A DNA stretch of 64,000 bases, from positions 6,855,396-6,919,395 of the forward strand of contig JABAKD010000014.1 of the NCBI GenBank assembly GCA_012845835.1, written 5' to 3'. The DNA is from Undaria pinnatifida (lineage: Eukaryota; Sar; Phaeophyceae; Laminariales; Alariaceae). Below, piece by piece: positions 13,761-25,384 of the stretch. Position 1 is the first letter of the stretch; each line of letters begins with the position of its first letter. The position numbers were made by a program, and so were the translations under genes. The notes under the pieces are model-generated. The model was not told the origin of the DNA. It made no database searches and saw only the letters and a list, made by a program, of their open reading frames with translations.

Positions 13761-14311
13761 ATGGCTGTACATATACCAGGTACATACCATACGTAAAGCG
13801 CAGAAATCATGTGCGCTGGATCAGATAATCGGCGGAGGCCGGAAGAGGGAACCTATATGCACCAGGGGGGGAATACAGTGAGAGGATTCTACGAGATAGT
13901 GGGCGTTGCTACGGTTCGGGGCCCGTGTACACGGGGGAGGGGGGGGGTTGTATCGACCCCTACCTATAACAATGCCTATTGTATACTACGAGTGCACCCC
14001 TACCACCAATAGACAATGTACGTAAAACGCCCCCCCAAATTCCTCGTCTCACCTTGATGTCGCCCATGATGCCGTCTGTAGACAATCTTGCGCACGAAAC
14101 ACCACCACACTACTTGTATAATAGTACTATGCAAATCTACCGACTTTTATTTTTAAGTTGCATTTTTCACGTTTACACAGATAGTACCATGCAAACCGAC
14201 GGAGCCTCTCTATGCTTGGTTTCCTTCTATTTGTCTTTTTGTTTTCTTTCTTTTTTTATGTAAGTTTTTTTTCTTCACATATATACTTGAACATCTCCTT
14301 CACTAATAGAT

Positions 14312-17300
14312 CTACCCTATACCAGCTCGGAGCTCTGCTTCTCCCGCTTTCACCTTTGAGCTCTTAGCTCTGCTGACACGGGCCGTGCGGTTGGCGAAAG
14401 GCCTTCCTGGGCTGCTTCGCGTCCTCCGCGCTACGTAATCTACAACTCCCAAACAGCTCTTCTCGGAACGCATATCGGTTTTTCTCTTGGAATGTTTCTC
14501 TAAACGCGTTGTTTGTATTTTCCCTGATTTTTTTTCGGAACGCTTCTTGTATTTGTTGTCGGAAATTTTCTCGGATTTTTCTCTGGAATATTTGTCGAAA
14601 GTGGAATTTTTATCGGAATTTGTGTCGGACATTTTATCGAAACGCTTCTCCGGCTGCATCTCGCATTTTTTCTCGAGGCATTTCTCGGATTTTTCCCCGG
14701 GTTTTTTCTCCATTTTCTTCCCGCAATTCTTCTCGGAACGCTTCTCGGAACTATCTTCTGAACAATTCGTTACTTTGATAGGCGGAACTACCAATGTGAC
14801 CGGGGCGTCTTCTACTACTTCTGCTACCCTTGACAATAAAACCTGGGAGTCACCCCTTTGCGCGGAGAAGGTGACAGACCGGACGATAACAGGTTCCTCC
14901 TCCTCCTCCTCCTCTTCTCTCCCGCTCTTCTCAGCGTTGGAACTGTTATCGTCGCAGTCTTCGGCCGGGCATACCGTGGGGAGGAAGGACGTCCCGTACG
15001 CCAGCCCTGCTTTCAAGGGGAGAGAGAGGGACGGCGAGAGGGACGGAGAGGAAGGGAGGGGACAAAGGAGAGCTGGGGAGACGGGGGCGGAGGAGGAGGG
15101 GGGGGGGACAGGAAGAGGGGTTAGAAACGGTAAACAAAACGAAAAAGGGTTCCATTAAAAAACAATGCGAGAAAACTAGCAGTGACGTTGACTAGCCATG
15201 TTCGCGAACAGTTTTTGTTTTTTGGGGTGAAAGGCGCAGAAAAAATAAATAAAAGTTCGCTTGAAATTGAGAATACGAGAGAACTATGTATGAAAAATTG
15301 TTCGCCTCCAAAGCGGAATACGAGAAACTGAAAGCGACTATTGACTAGCCATGTTCCAAACAGAGGGGAGGGGGGTCAATACAGTAACAAACAGAAAAAA
15401 TGGGTGGTAGCTTGCAAAAGGAAATACGGGAAAACCAAAAAAAATACTGAGTAGTAAATATCGATATCGACTATCCGTGCTTGACAAGACGTGGAGAGGG
15501 TAAAAAACAGTGATTATGTAAAAATGTAGCAGTGCCACACACACTGACGTTTTTCGATTCAACCTATTAACGTCGATCGAGCGTTTCTCATACGAAATAT
15601 ATACCGCGTTGGAGAGGAATGGGGGGGGGTCAGTCTCGAGCAAACTAAAAGTACAAAAGAAAAACTACAGAAAAACAAGACGGAATATTGCTGCGGTAGT
15701 CGATTTTAGCAGTATCAAAGTAAAGCATGGTACTGTCGTGCTGGCCGTCCAACAATGATTGTCATAAACAGCTATTATTGCACAGAAAGAACAAACCCGT
15801 CCGGCGGAACAGATAGTCTATTTGTGCGTTTTTTGTATAATATACTAGATTGACTGTGTGTTACTTTTCATTCGCTACAGCAGCCAGGAAGGTCTAACTC
15901 GATTATACGAGGTACCCCGCAAGATTTCTTCATTCGCCCTTACTTTCACTTATCACGAATACCGCATACTGTTTGTGCTAATAATGGCCACAACTCATCG
16001 CGCTGTACGTACAACGCATGAAAGACAAGAAATACTGCATAATACTTACCCTCTCCCTGCACGACCGATGCTTCAAACATTCCCATGGGGCCACGCTGCT
16101 GGTCGACGATGTCCATGTCATCAAGGTCAACATCACCGCCATCATCATCATCATCTGCTGTCACAGGGCCTGAATAATAAGAATAAAGAGGGGAGGGGGG
16201 AGACAGGAAGGGGGGAGGGAGGAGAGGGGGAAGGGCAGGGATGGGGGGAGCAGAAAGGAGGGAGGGGAGGGGGGTGGTGGGAGGATAGATCAACTTTGGA
16301 GGGAAAGTGCTGAAGTTTCCATCATATATTCAGCAATGGAACAACTGTGGAGTAAACCATACCAGGTGCCAGGTACACGGTTGACGGTACTCGCCAAACA
16401 TCAAACCCATATCGATGTCGCTTGTGGAAATACTTCATCATCTATGTGTACCGGCGGCAATGAGCATGACCTGGGACGGGTACAGGACTAAAGCGTAACA
16501 TTAGTTCAAGAGGTTCAAAACTAAAGCCAGTGAACACAACAAAGAAAAAGACAAAACGACACACCATACCAGGCCCCCCGAGGTAATAATTGGATTGGAA
16601 AAAATGCAGGACGATGATTACACGACGAAAGGATGAATTAGTTTTGTGTAATGAAAAAAGGACGTTTTAGTGGATCAATGATTTACTATGGTTATAAAGT
16701 ACCCCCCCTGAAAAAAGCACGTTTTTGGATATTTTTCACTCGGCTTTAGGGTACCGCCCCTGTTCAGGGAAAAAAATGATATTTATTTCACTTGATTCTA
16801 GAGTACCCCCCCTGTCAAGGAATAATACATATGCGGAGTACCAAATTGTTTTTCATGTAAAGCACGCTGATTTACGCACGCAAAATTCACGTTCCGCAAA
16901 ACAATTTAACCTGTGTACAGCCAGGCGCAACAACACTAGTTCAAAATAATCAAACTCCAAGAGCCAAAATATTACGACACACACCGCGCAAACACCACCA
17001 CACTTCAGCCACAAGCATCCCACCGATGATAAATCACTCACCCGCTCGGCACGATGGCTTTTCGACCACCAACCCTGCACAGCTGTCACGGATGCCGAAG
17101 ACCATGTCCATGCCGCCGCCACCGCCACCGCCATCATCCTCCATCACAGCGCCCGGAGTGCAGGGAACCTCGAAGGACATCTCCTCCCCCTCCTCCTCCG
17201 CGGCGGCGCTACAGATGCTCGCTGGCGAGGTCGTGGGTGCGCGTGCTGAAGTCGATGCAGTATCTTGCTGATACACCGCCGCTGATGCTGACGCCGATGC

Positions 17301-19271
17301 TGGCGTCGTGGATGCTGATGCTGACGGTGTGGACGATGATGCTGACGGCGATGGCGTGCTGTCAAGTTCCACGACGCCACGAGCACTCGGCGTTGGCGGC
17401 GTGCTGCCAAGGTCCTCCACGGGCTTAGCACTCCACGGCACCCTAGCCAACTCTTCGCACAGGTCCTCAATGGCGAAGTCGAGCGAGATGCACTCATCAT
17501 CGAAGTCCTCCTGGTATTCCTTGCGGATCTTGGCGAGCTTAACGATGGCGGGGGCAGCCGCAGTCTGCATAATGCCTCCATCCTCGAAAGGATCGCCGCC
17601 CGCCAGATAGGACTCAATCACCACGCCGCAAATTGCTTTGGCCCCCCACTTGAACACCTTGAGGCCTATCTCAGGCTTGTTTGGCGGGCAGAGGCCTACA
17701 GCGGTCGGGAGGTGGGTGAGGCATTCGGTCGGGGTAAGCTCTGGTGGAGGCCCGACCGGCTCGAGCTCGACCGTGGCGGAGGAGAGGTCGACGAACTCGA
17801 AGGAAACCGCGCTGGTGTATTTTGGTTCTTCAAAATCGCTCGCGTCGTCGATTACATGGTAGTACTCGACTTCGTCAACGTCGCTCGAGGAATCGAACTC
17901 GTTCGAGTTGTCGTCGTAGTCGGGTTCGTAAACGTCGCCCGAGCCATCGAAGCCGTTCGAGTTGTCGTAGTAGTCGGATTCGTAAACGTCGCTCGAGCCA
18001 TCGAAGTTGCTGTCATCATCATCATCATCATCTCGAGAAAATCCGCAGACACCACCACCATCACCGTCAAGAGCTTCATCATCGCCATCGTAGGAGTCGG
18101 AGGAGATGTCGGAAGCGCACTCGTCAAGATTATCATCGCCATCGTCGCAACAAGAGTCAGCGGAGATGTCAGGAGCCCCACCCTCCCAGCCCTCACCATC
18201 ATCGCAAGAAGACCCAGCGGAGGTTTCAGAAGCACCACCATCGCCAAGATCATCAGCGCGAAACGAGTCGTCAGAGATATCGGACGCACGCTCGTCCCAA
18301 CTGCTGCCATCATCGAAGGAGGCGTGGTCGGGCTCGAGATCACCATGGCCGTTGGACTCGTAGTCATCGTCGCTGATGGTACACTCATGGTTGATGGAGT
18401 CGTCGCTGATGGTGGTGTCGTGGTCGTCGTTGTCGCTCGAGGTGTCGGATGCGTCCGTGTAGCGTACATCCTCAGCTTCGACAGTGCAGCACTCGTCGTC
18501 GCTGATGATGCTTTCGGCATGGTAGCCGTCGCCGATGGTGCTCTCGTTGTCGCCGTCAACACCGATGACGTTCTCGTCGTGAGAATCGTGAGTGATGGTG
18601 CTCTCGTCGTCCGAGTCGTCGTGGGAGATGTCGGATACGTCCGAGTACGAGCAGCGCCTGCGGTATGGGTACGAGGGTCGCAGGTTGGAAGGGCCAAACA
18701 ATTGATCAGATTCATAGACGACGGATGCGAGGGCTCGCGCAGACTCTGCTACTAACTCGTTTGTTTGCAGCCGTCATGCTGTGGATTGCTTCCAACACTA
18801 CGTGTTCGTAGTACTTACAGAGAGGCATGCCACCTCGAGAACGAAAGAAGCCACGCGGAGGGCTGCGGCGCCAAGTGATCAGATCGTCTACCACACAGCA
18901 GTCTGGACTGAACGGCATGCCGACGAACACAGCAAACACATCTATTTTGCAAACTGCTCTTGAAATTTCCAAACTGCCAATGTCGCTGCCATGACAGAAC
19001 ACAGAACAGCACAGCAGGGCTGCCAATCGTCTTGCCTGTACTTTTGCAGGTCGGATGACGAGCCCTCAAACTCCTCTGGTGCAGTGCTGCTGATGCTGGT
19101 GCTGCTGGTGCAGCTGGCAGGGGCGAGCTCGGCTTGGGTTGCTACCGAAGTGTCGCTCTGCTGTTGTTGGGTGGTCTGGGCGGGTTGCTGCAGCCCGGCT
19201 TTGAAAACAAACAGAAAAGGTCTAGCCTCGCTGATGAAGGCAGTGTTGCTAGTTGCGGATGTCGACGTCAT
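14312..19271 (-). CDS. Gene A (unit 2): unrecognised charged, low-complexity protein, five exons
   Basis: Proposed exons: 19271-19042, 18985-18819, 18748-17042, 16169-16050 and 15006-14312. They give 2,919 nt, 972 residues and a TAG stop. Donors are GTACAG (weak), GTAAGT, GTGAGT and GTAAGT; all acceptors end in AG and all junction phases agree. The ATG is the first in frame after an upstream TGA. Residues 1-76 are Ser/Thr/Gln-rich. Residues about 133-440 are Asp/Ser/Glu-rich with repeats. A compact mixed helical module covers about 480-580 (motif GLKVFKWGAKAICGVV). A Ser/Ala/Pro linker and acidic Gly run follow. Exon 4 has an Asp run. The last 230 residues are Lys/Glu/Ser repeats ending in a basic tail. 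There is no signal peptide or membrane segment. I recognise no family. The exon 1/2 junction is the least certain part. Confidence 0.72.
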
Positions 19272-19558
19272 TGCCGCGGCGCGAAAGGAAGAATCGCAGA
19301 ACAACGGGGGGACGTCAAGTAGTAGAGCGCGTGCGAAAAACTCTAAAGCCTTCTCCTTTGCCAGGTGGATTGGCACGGGGTATCGATCGAGTTGTGGTCA
19401 CGTAGAACGCGCGCGCTGGTGCCCACGTGATCAGGACCCACATGGTTTCCACGGCCAAAACGCCAAAACGTTGGAACTCCTCGTTTCTCTCGCAGATGTT
19501 CCCGCTCGCCCATCATTTTTGCTTTTGGGCCAATCACATTGCTGGGTTTTGTAGAAAA

Positions 19559-19582
19559 TATTTATAGCTTCGCGCCCATTGG
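19559..19582 (-). promoter_or_regulatory. Candidate gene A promoter (unit 2): CCAAT plus TATA box
   Basis: On the minus strand CCAAT (19,582-19,578) is followed by TATAAATA (19,566-19,559), upstream of the gene A ATG at 19,271. Both are kept in unit 3. The long leader contains an upstream ATG frame of 57 codons (19,516-19,343) that is also open in unit 3, which might affect translation. Confidence 0.45.
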
Positions 19583-20013
19583 TTTGTCGCAGATCGTGAA
19601 TTCGACAACATTAACCCTTTTTGAGAAAAAAATGCAAACAAAACAACAAAACAGCAGCAGCAGCAGGGGCAACGCACATATTGGCGCATACAACACACAT
19701 ACATCTAGATACTTGGATTGTTTATGGTAGGGAGTCCTATCGTTGACGCTTTTTAATACTGTAACTGGTATGTTAGGAGCATTTCGTGGCGTTATATTGC
19801 GAAGAGTCTAACGTAAAGCTATACTGTATTTGGTATGTTAGAGACGTATCCTGGCGCTTTATGGGTGACTTGCCTTCTCAATAGCCCCCAGTTACTTTTA
19901 CCATCGAACTTCGAAGCACGACAGACGGGACATGCATTCGCCGGGCCCATCTGATACAAGGTAGAGTGGCGTGCGTCTTTGCTAGTTAGTGTTGTGCCTT
20001 GCCAGGAAGCATG

Positions 20014-20124
20014 AACCGTGCTAAAGGGGGAGCCCAAACTATCCCGGGGTAGTGCGCGACGCTATACTGTGTAGGACGAGGTCGCGGCAATCGATTTCCA
20101 CCACACTAAACTAGGGGCAAACGC
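20014..20124. repeat. Diverged relative of the MITE-like element (unit 2)
   Basis: Shares with 35,130-35,245 the order GCTAAAG, ACTATCCCGG, TAGTGCG, TGTAGGACGAGGTC, GCAATCGAT-like spacer and CACTAAACT. The same stretch occurs at 5,492-5,605 (unit 1) and 41,743-41,853 (unit 3). Confidence 0.45.
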
Positions 20125-21118
20125 TACTAGTAATATGGTCCTGGGGTCCTGGTAGATGGCACCGCACGCACACAGGTCACGATTGTAGTGTAGTATCGTG
20201 TAGGCTCACAGGCACAGCATGCATGCGGTAGCGCGGGTTGGGCGTCTTTTACGTGTTCCTCTCATGGTTATGGTCATCTCTCGGGGCGTTGACGATGTGG
20301 GACGTTTCGCTCGGTCATCTGTGGTACGGCTCATCTCTGGCGAGAGGGAGGGAGGCAAAATAGGAATACCAAAAAGGAGCTTGACAAGTTGGAGAGTTGA
20401 CCCTTTCTGCGGGAGGGCACGTTTTAGAAGGTGAGAGGTTTGGACTATGGTGCTTGCTGTGGGGTGTTTGGGACGTTCGTACCCAGGTGCGTTTGGCATT
20501 GCATGGTCACATACATCTTCTTGTGATGCGTGCTGGGTATGTACAAGTATGATTATAATATAATAGTAATCACTAATTGCACCAAAGCACCCGCAACTTT
20601 GGTTTGGTACATGAATGCGTGCGCCTGGATCCCGGACCCTGCGCATATGTTGCTTTGAAAATGCATGCATGCTGCATGCGATGTGCTGTTGCTGAGGGCT
20701 TGATTGTTTCATCGCTGAATGGCGACGACACCGCGTATCATATAGGCTTAGCTGTACTGCTATACCCGTGGTGAGAGAGGGGAGAGGCTTCGTGTCCTTT
20801 GAGCTGCCCCCTAGGATTTTTTTTTTTTCCTTTCTGTTCAATGTTTCCTTTTTTGTTTGGAGATCTTGTATCTTCCGTGTTGATGAGGCCTACCTCTCTG
20901 TCTAGACTGCTGTCCCTCGTACACTTCCGTACTTGCCCTGTGTTGGCCTCCCTCGCGTGTTCCCTGAAGACACCAAGACACAACTGGTACATGAGATTGG
21001 TTTAAGATGGCTTACCTCATGGCTGACTGCTGGACACTAGCTGACAACACACTGCTGTGACCTCACGAAGTTAACGTACTCGTGGTACGGCCTACGACGT
21101 ACTAAGACACACCGTCAA

Positions 21119-21199
21119 CTTTTTTTTTTTTTTTTTTTTATCCTCCGGCGGATGGGGAAAAATAAAGCTTTAGCTCACCACACTTCCGCGTATTTTCAT
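21119..21199 (-). mobile_element. 81-bp insertion ending in poly(A), private to unit 2
   Basis: Unit 3 (42,841-42,858) joins the flanks directly, whereas unit 2 has 81 extra bases that begin with a run of 20 T on the plus strand. Read on the minus strand this is a short sequence with a 3' poly(A) tail, as left by a 5'-truncated retrotransposed RNA. No clear target duplication is seen. Confidence 0.6.
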
Positions 21200-21866
21200 C
21201 CATCTATTTTTACGCGACTATATCTACGAGTATCGCATCTGCAGAGCTATATACAGCTACCGAGCTACGACTATACACCTGCAGCACTCGTGCAAGCAGC
21301 TATTCTGCAGAACCGCAGTAGATTGTAGAGCAGTCGAGGACCGCAGAGCGCCAAGCGCAGAGTGCGGAGTGCAGAGAAATTGCGGTTCAACCACGAACGG
21401 TTCGTTTCTCCCATCGTTTTTGGTGTAGCGACGAGCGACGTTGCAACGGGTCGACGTTGCGCTTGCGGCTAGCAACACCACGACGTTGCGGCTTGGAGAC
21501 GACACCCTGCAGACACCGCGATGACTTCACACGCCCGCGAGATTTGAAGCAATTTGCTGCACGTACGCGAGTAGCATGTTTGCGTCCATGTTTACATCTT
21601 CACTCGTCGTTTTCACAACGTGTGTGTGTTGTGTGTACACGCGCATCAGGTGTACCCGCGGACCCGTTTAGCACTGCTTTCCCGACATGGGTACAAATTA
21701 CTTGAACTTTACAGCTTTAACGAAAAAGGAAAAGTACAAACTATTAATAGAGAAAGTATATTTTCTTGGGAACGACGAACCCTCGAAGGCCGTACAGTAC
21801 CGGGGACCGGGGAGGCGGAAAGTATACCAAAGCGAGACTTTTGCTGCACACCGCTATGCATGATGC

Positions 21867-22034
21867 ATGATGAGGCGGCCTGAAGTATTGTCCGTGCTGC
21901 TGACTGCCGCTGTCTCAGCGACGACCACTGCTGTTGAGAGCTTCCGGCTCCCTTCCACACCGACGAGTCCTGGATTCGGCAGGCACTGCAAAGCACCAAG
22001 GATGGCGACAGCTGGCCGACCAGAAGGGCTCGAG
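21867..22034 (+). CDS. Candidate first exon with secretory or plastid-type leader (unit 2)
   Basis: Two successive ATG codons begin a 56-codon frame that ends at a GTGAGA donor in phase 0. The N-terminus has two Arg, then a hydrophobic stretch (VLSVLLTAAVSATTTAV), then ESFRLPSTPTSPG, which is rich in Ser/Thr/Pro. A signal peptide followed by a Phe-containing transit-like region is the arrangement used for plastid import in algae with secondary plastids. No following exon could be assigned, so only a leader is seen. In unit 3 the first ATG is mutated but the second remains. Confidence 0.35.
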
Positions 22035-23796
22035 GTGAGAAACACGAATAAATGCACCAAGAATGTGTTCCCGGTGTTGAATGTGTTACCGGTGTTGTAC
22101 AGCAGTACCTGGTACCTCGTGGTACAACTCGTGTCTTCAGTCTGTTCTTGCCGCCCACCTACATCCTGCACAACCAGTACCAGTATCAGCATCCGTGCTT
22201 GTGCCTCTCCTAGAGGGACGATACTACACCACGTACATGTGCACCGTACACCACAGCAACTGACTATTAATATATCAGAGATGTACCATGACCACTTACT
22301 GAGGTTTGCAGTCAGCGTTGCCTGCCATGAAAAGCCAGTGGTTATGGTGCGTATGGTGTACATGTATGTACTGCTGAAATATGAGCACAATACGAAGTTC
22401 ATCTACCGCGGATGTACTCAAGCGTTGCAATCCCTTTCTTAATCAGCGCTGCCCCAAGCAGGCGAAATTATTACCTGGTATGGCTCTTCTCCCCTGGAAC
22501 TGGGAATGTGTACCATACCATGACTTCACGAGTCGAAACCCATAATTTCCATAAAGCAAGAAAAATAGGAGAGAAAGCACAATCCAGCCGGGAAGCTCTG
22601 TGGTCACACACTAAAAGACAGCTACGACAGATATTATAAAAAATGAAAATACACTCCAGATATGTACGAGTCGTAGTGGCCGTGCGCGATCGGAGTATCA
22701 CACACAGCTTGCAAAGATGAGTTTCGACAAAATATTCGATCTCACGGCTGGAGTGTATTTAATTTTTATAATATGTAGTGGCCGTGCAGCGCCAAACAAA
22801 CGCAATGAGTACGAGGGCGAAACGCAAGCAAGCCAGCACACCAAACTACGCAAGGAAGAAAGAAACGAATAAAATGGAAGAAACAAAAAAGGGAAAATGG
22901 AAAAAAAGAGGGCAAAGGAACACAGGCGGGGGGGAAGAAGAGCTACGCAGGAAACAATAAAAGCGAAAAGCACGAATAAAAAATACGGTCAGTGTTGTGA
23001 TGTGTGCTCTATGCTATCAATACCACTACTTGTATTAATAGGATAATATATTATTACGTGCTGATTGTTGCTGTTCTGTTGCACGTAGAACTACCGTATA
23101 TGATGAGGTATACCACACCCCCGGTGATAATGTTTGGTGCATCCGAAAACTTCCTCCCCTGGTTTATTTTAATCCGGGGCAGGATATATAACATACCCCG
23201 GTGATAAAGTGGGTGATTGTTTTGGGATTTGATAAAGCGTACCAGCATCACCGGTGTGGTTTTCTGTATGCATGCATTCATTGCACGTATGAAAGATACC
23301 GTGGTACTGGAGGTAACTTTGCCGGTCTCAACCCCAAACCATGCCAGGTGGACAGGTGGATGATGCCTTCACCGACCTCCACCCACAAAAGTAATACGCA
23401 GGTACCATATAAAACACCGAACACATTTAACTTTGTAGACGGCGTTGGGCTGTTTTCTGTGCTCTTGTGCTTTTGTTTTACAAATCTCGAGAGGGCGTAG
23501 CTCGAGAGGGCGTTCAACCAGCCCAAATGTAGCCCTTGTTGTTGTTGTTCTCACATTAACTCGCATAATCAAGTCACTGCTCGCGCCTGGAAAAACCGAC
23601 TTACACCGCTTGCGACCCAAGAAAGACTACCACGTATATATTGCACGTAGTACCTATCACTACGCAAACGCACGACAGACGCAAGTCAATTGGAAAAAAT
23701 GAAACAAAGAAAAGATAAAAAAGCGAGAAACGAAAAAGGAAAGGGAAGAAAAGAAAAGAAAAGAAAAACAACACTAGCCCACGCTAAGGGTCGGTC
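22035..23796. other. Non-coding stretch, possibly intron (unit 2)
   Basis: Contains the empty site of the unit 3 retrotransposon at about 22,372, one copy of the CAGCTTGCAAAGATGAG motif (22,707), an A/G-rich stretch (22,790-22,970) and a GAAAAGAAAAG tract (23,745-23,770). No exon was convincing. Counterpart after the insertion: 46,587-48,017. Confidence 0.5.
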
Positions 23797-23923
23797 CTAA
23801 CGATACGTACAGCGCTTCAGTTTTTGATGGAATTTCGGCGTTTTACCGAAATCTGCGAAAGGTAAATCTTCACGAGTACGAACCTCAATTGGTTCGCAAA
23901 ACAATCGTCCACCCGGCACAGAA
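23797..23923 (-). CDS. Candidate terminal exon, minus strand (unit 2)
   Basis: An open stretch of 42 codons follows a GACAG acceptor and ends in TAG. It contains GGRLFCEPIEVRT and FADFGKTPKFHQKLK, which read like ordinary protein sequence. The unit 3 copy (48,144-48,018) appears to be the same, whereas the sequence just upstream differs between units by a 1-bp indel, as expected for an intron. Upstream exons were not placed; a GTAAGG donor candidate lies near 23,992. The family is not recognised. Confidence 0.35.
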
Positions 23924-24891
23924 CTGTCACCATAGCAGCAACGCTCGCGGAAGACACCCGCGTGGTTGTCCCAGTGGAGTTGGCCTTACTCGTAGGCACG
24001 TGTCGGTGCCTTGGGGAGTGAAATCCATCCCCGACTCTTCGCACTACCACGCCGACGAGATAAAAGTTTCAGTTATTGCCGTCAGCGAGCTCGTTCGGTC
24101 GGCCGCCTCGGTGCGATCACTTTGTCAAGTCGACGACTCGAGCTCAGAAGCTCACTGCGCCTTCTGCAATCAGCCATGACCTGCCAATGACCTTGGGAAC
24201 GACCCTGCTGAGCCTCGTGCGCTCGCGAGTGGTGGCACAACTCGAGCGGTGTCGCTGCCCAATCCTCTACGCCCTTGTACCTAAATTGTAGTTTTTTCCC
24301 TTGAAAGAACTGAAAAACTTAAACGCCAGTTTTGGCGGGGGATGAAAAATGTAGGTTTTTCCCGAAATGATTTCGGGAAAATCCGAAGCTTTCGGTAAAA
24401 AACGAAATGATGGCTTCGTTAGAAACGACCCTAAGGCTCTGACTCGAGGGCAACTTCGCGGCGCGTTTTGGAAAATCCGCGAAAAATGTGCGGACCACCT
24501 CAAAACTCGAACTACTCCTGTACATCTGGTGCTTTATCTCGTATAGTATGTGGGTGGTGAACATGCTGTACATGCTACACAGAGCTCGTTCCATGCACGA
24601 CCCGACCCGACCCGCGAAAAGCCCTGATTGTCTAAAACCAGCACGAGTGTCGTACAGGTACTTGCGTTGCAGTTCGGACGCATCCCCTATCCCCTGCTAC
24701 CCATCGCAAACATTGTGGCACTCCGAACCAAGCGCTCAATGTGTTCGTGCATCGCTCGCATTCCAGTCCCCCTTCCCCTCTCCCTTCCCATCCACCCTTC
24801 TCCCCCCACGCCTTTCCTCTGCCGCTCCCCGCTCCCGCCCCGCCCCCTCCCACACGAAACCTCGTCGCTGAAGCCCTTCTACTGCGCTAAG

Positions 24892-25022
24892 GAAACCTCG
24901 GCGTGTTCGGGGCCTGGCGAAACGCCATTGAGTTCAACTCTATCCCTTCCATAAGCGACAACGTTCCTGGGGTCTACGCGAAGATGAAGCTAAGGGTGCA
25001 GCTCGTCGCTCCGGTGCCCGAG
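24892..25022 (+). CDS. Candidate internal exon (unit 2), unrecognised
   Basis: A 131-base open segment follows a CTAAG acceptor, which is itself preceded by about 90 bases of nearly pure pyrimidine. It reads GVFGAWRNAIEF, DNVPGVYAKMKLRVQLVAPV and ends PE at a GTGCGC donor. It enters in phase 1 and leaves in phase 0, matching the next candidate exon at 26,023. A stop directly before the acceptor means the segment is open only as an exon. Just past the donor, units 2 and 3 differ by a homopolymer shift, as non-coding sequence would. Confidence 0.4.
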
Positions 25023-25384
25023 GTGCGCGAACCGTATTCGCTCGTGATCTGCGCTTTTTTTTTTGCGGTGGGCGCTGTATTACCTTTTTTAGTGTTGTTT
25101 TATATATTTGACAGAAAGCACACGGACGCCGTGCGGCAACACGATAGTCTAGGTTAAATATGTGAATCAAGCGGATTTCGTGCAACAGCAGCAGTAGTAC
25201 AAGCATCATGATAAGTAGTGGAGGCAGCAGTAGCGGCAGTAAAGTAGACCCTTAAAATGACGAAAGCTCGAATTTCAAAGTCCAGCGGTGTGTTCTCCAT
25301 GCAAGAACCGGTGTCAATAGTTGTTCTTTGATATGTGTTCGATGGTACGGTCTCCTGAAAACAATATAGATATAAAATGACATC

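Larger units (their letters stand above)
1..14741. repeat. Tandem unit 1 of the ~21.5 kb array, partial and gapped
   Basis: Base 1 corresponds to 14,742 in unit 2 and 36,262 in unit 3, so the window opens inside a repeat unit. Collinear similarity with unit 2 runs from 1 to the N gap and resumes after it at the base matching 27,650, continuing to 14,741. Relative to units 2 and 3 it shows many one- and two-base indels, including inside exons, plus a 51-bp extra tandem copy near 3,650-3,740. The indels may reflect gene decay or poor consensus beside an assembly gap. Confidence 0.9.
19583..21866. other. Intergenic, between gene A promoter and plus-strand leader exon (unit 2)
   Basis: No supported gene. 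It holds a CAG run (19,650), the MITE relative at 20,014, stretches open on both strands without coding character, the private poly(T) insertion at 21,119 and a tandem of CGACGTTGC-type words at 21,430-21,500. Counterparts: 5,072-5,678 and 41,312-43,507. Confidence 0.6.

Noticed and set aside
14460-14760. TTCTCGGAA words resembling heat-shock elements
   Set aside because: They fall in the coding repeats of gene A exon 5 (Ser-Glu-Lys codons) at codon spacing and need no regulatory explanation.
17852-18715. Thr/Ala/Pro-rich minus-strand frame overlapping exon 3 of gene A
   Set aside because: This is the +1 shadow of the same repeats. The splice phases at both ends of exon 3 fit the acidic frame only.
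17712-18755. Long open frames on the plus strand opposite gene A exon 3 (also 39,234-40,280)
   Set aside because: They are shadows of the acidic Asp/Ser codon repeats on the minus strand, giving Val/Ile/Arg/His runs. They lack splice context and break in unit 1 together with the sense frame.
20206-20841. 211-codon minus-strand frame
   Set aside because: Conserved between units 2 and 3 only because the DNA is nearly identical. No domain, no splice signals, and part of it is a repeat of hydrophobic TAT codons from an ATA-rich stretch.
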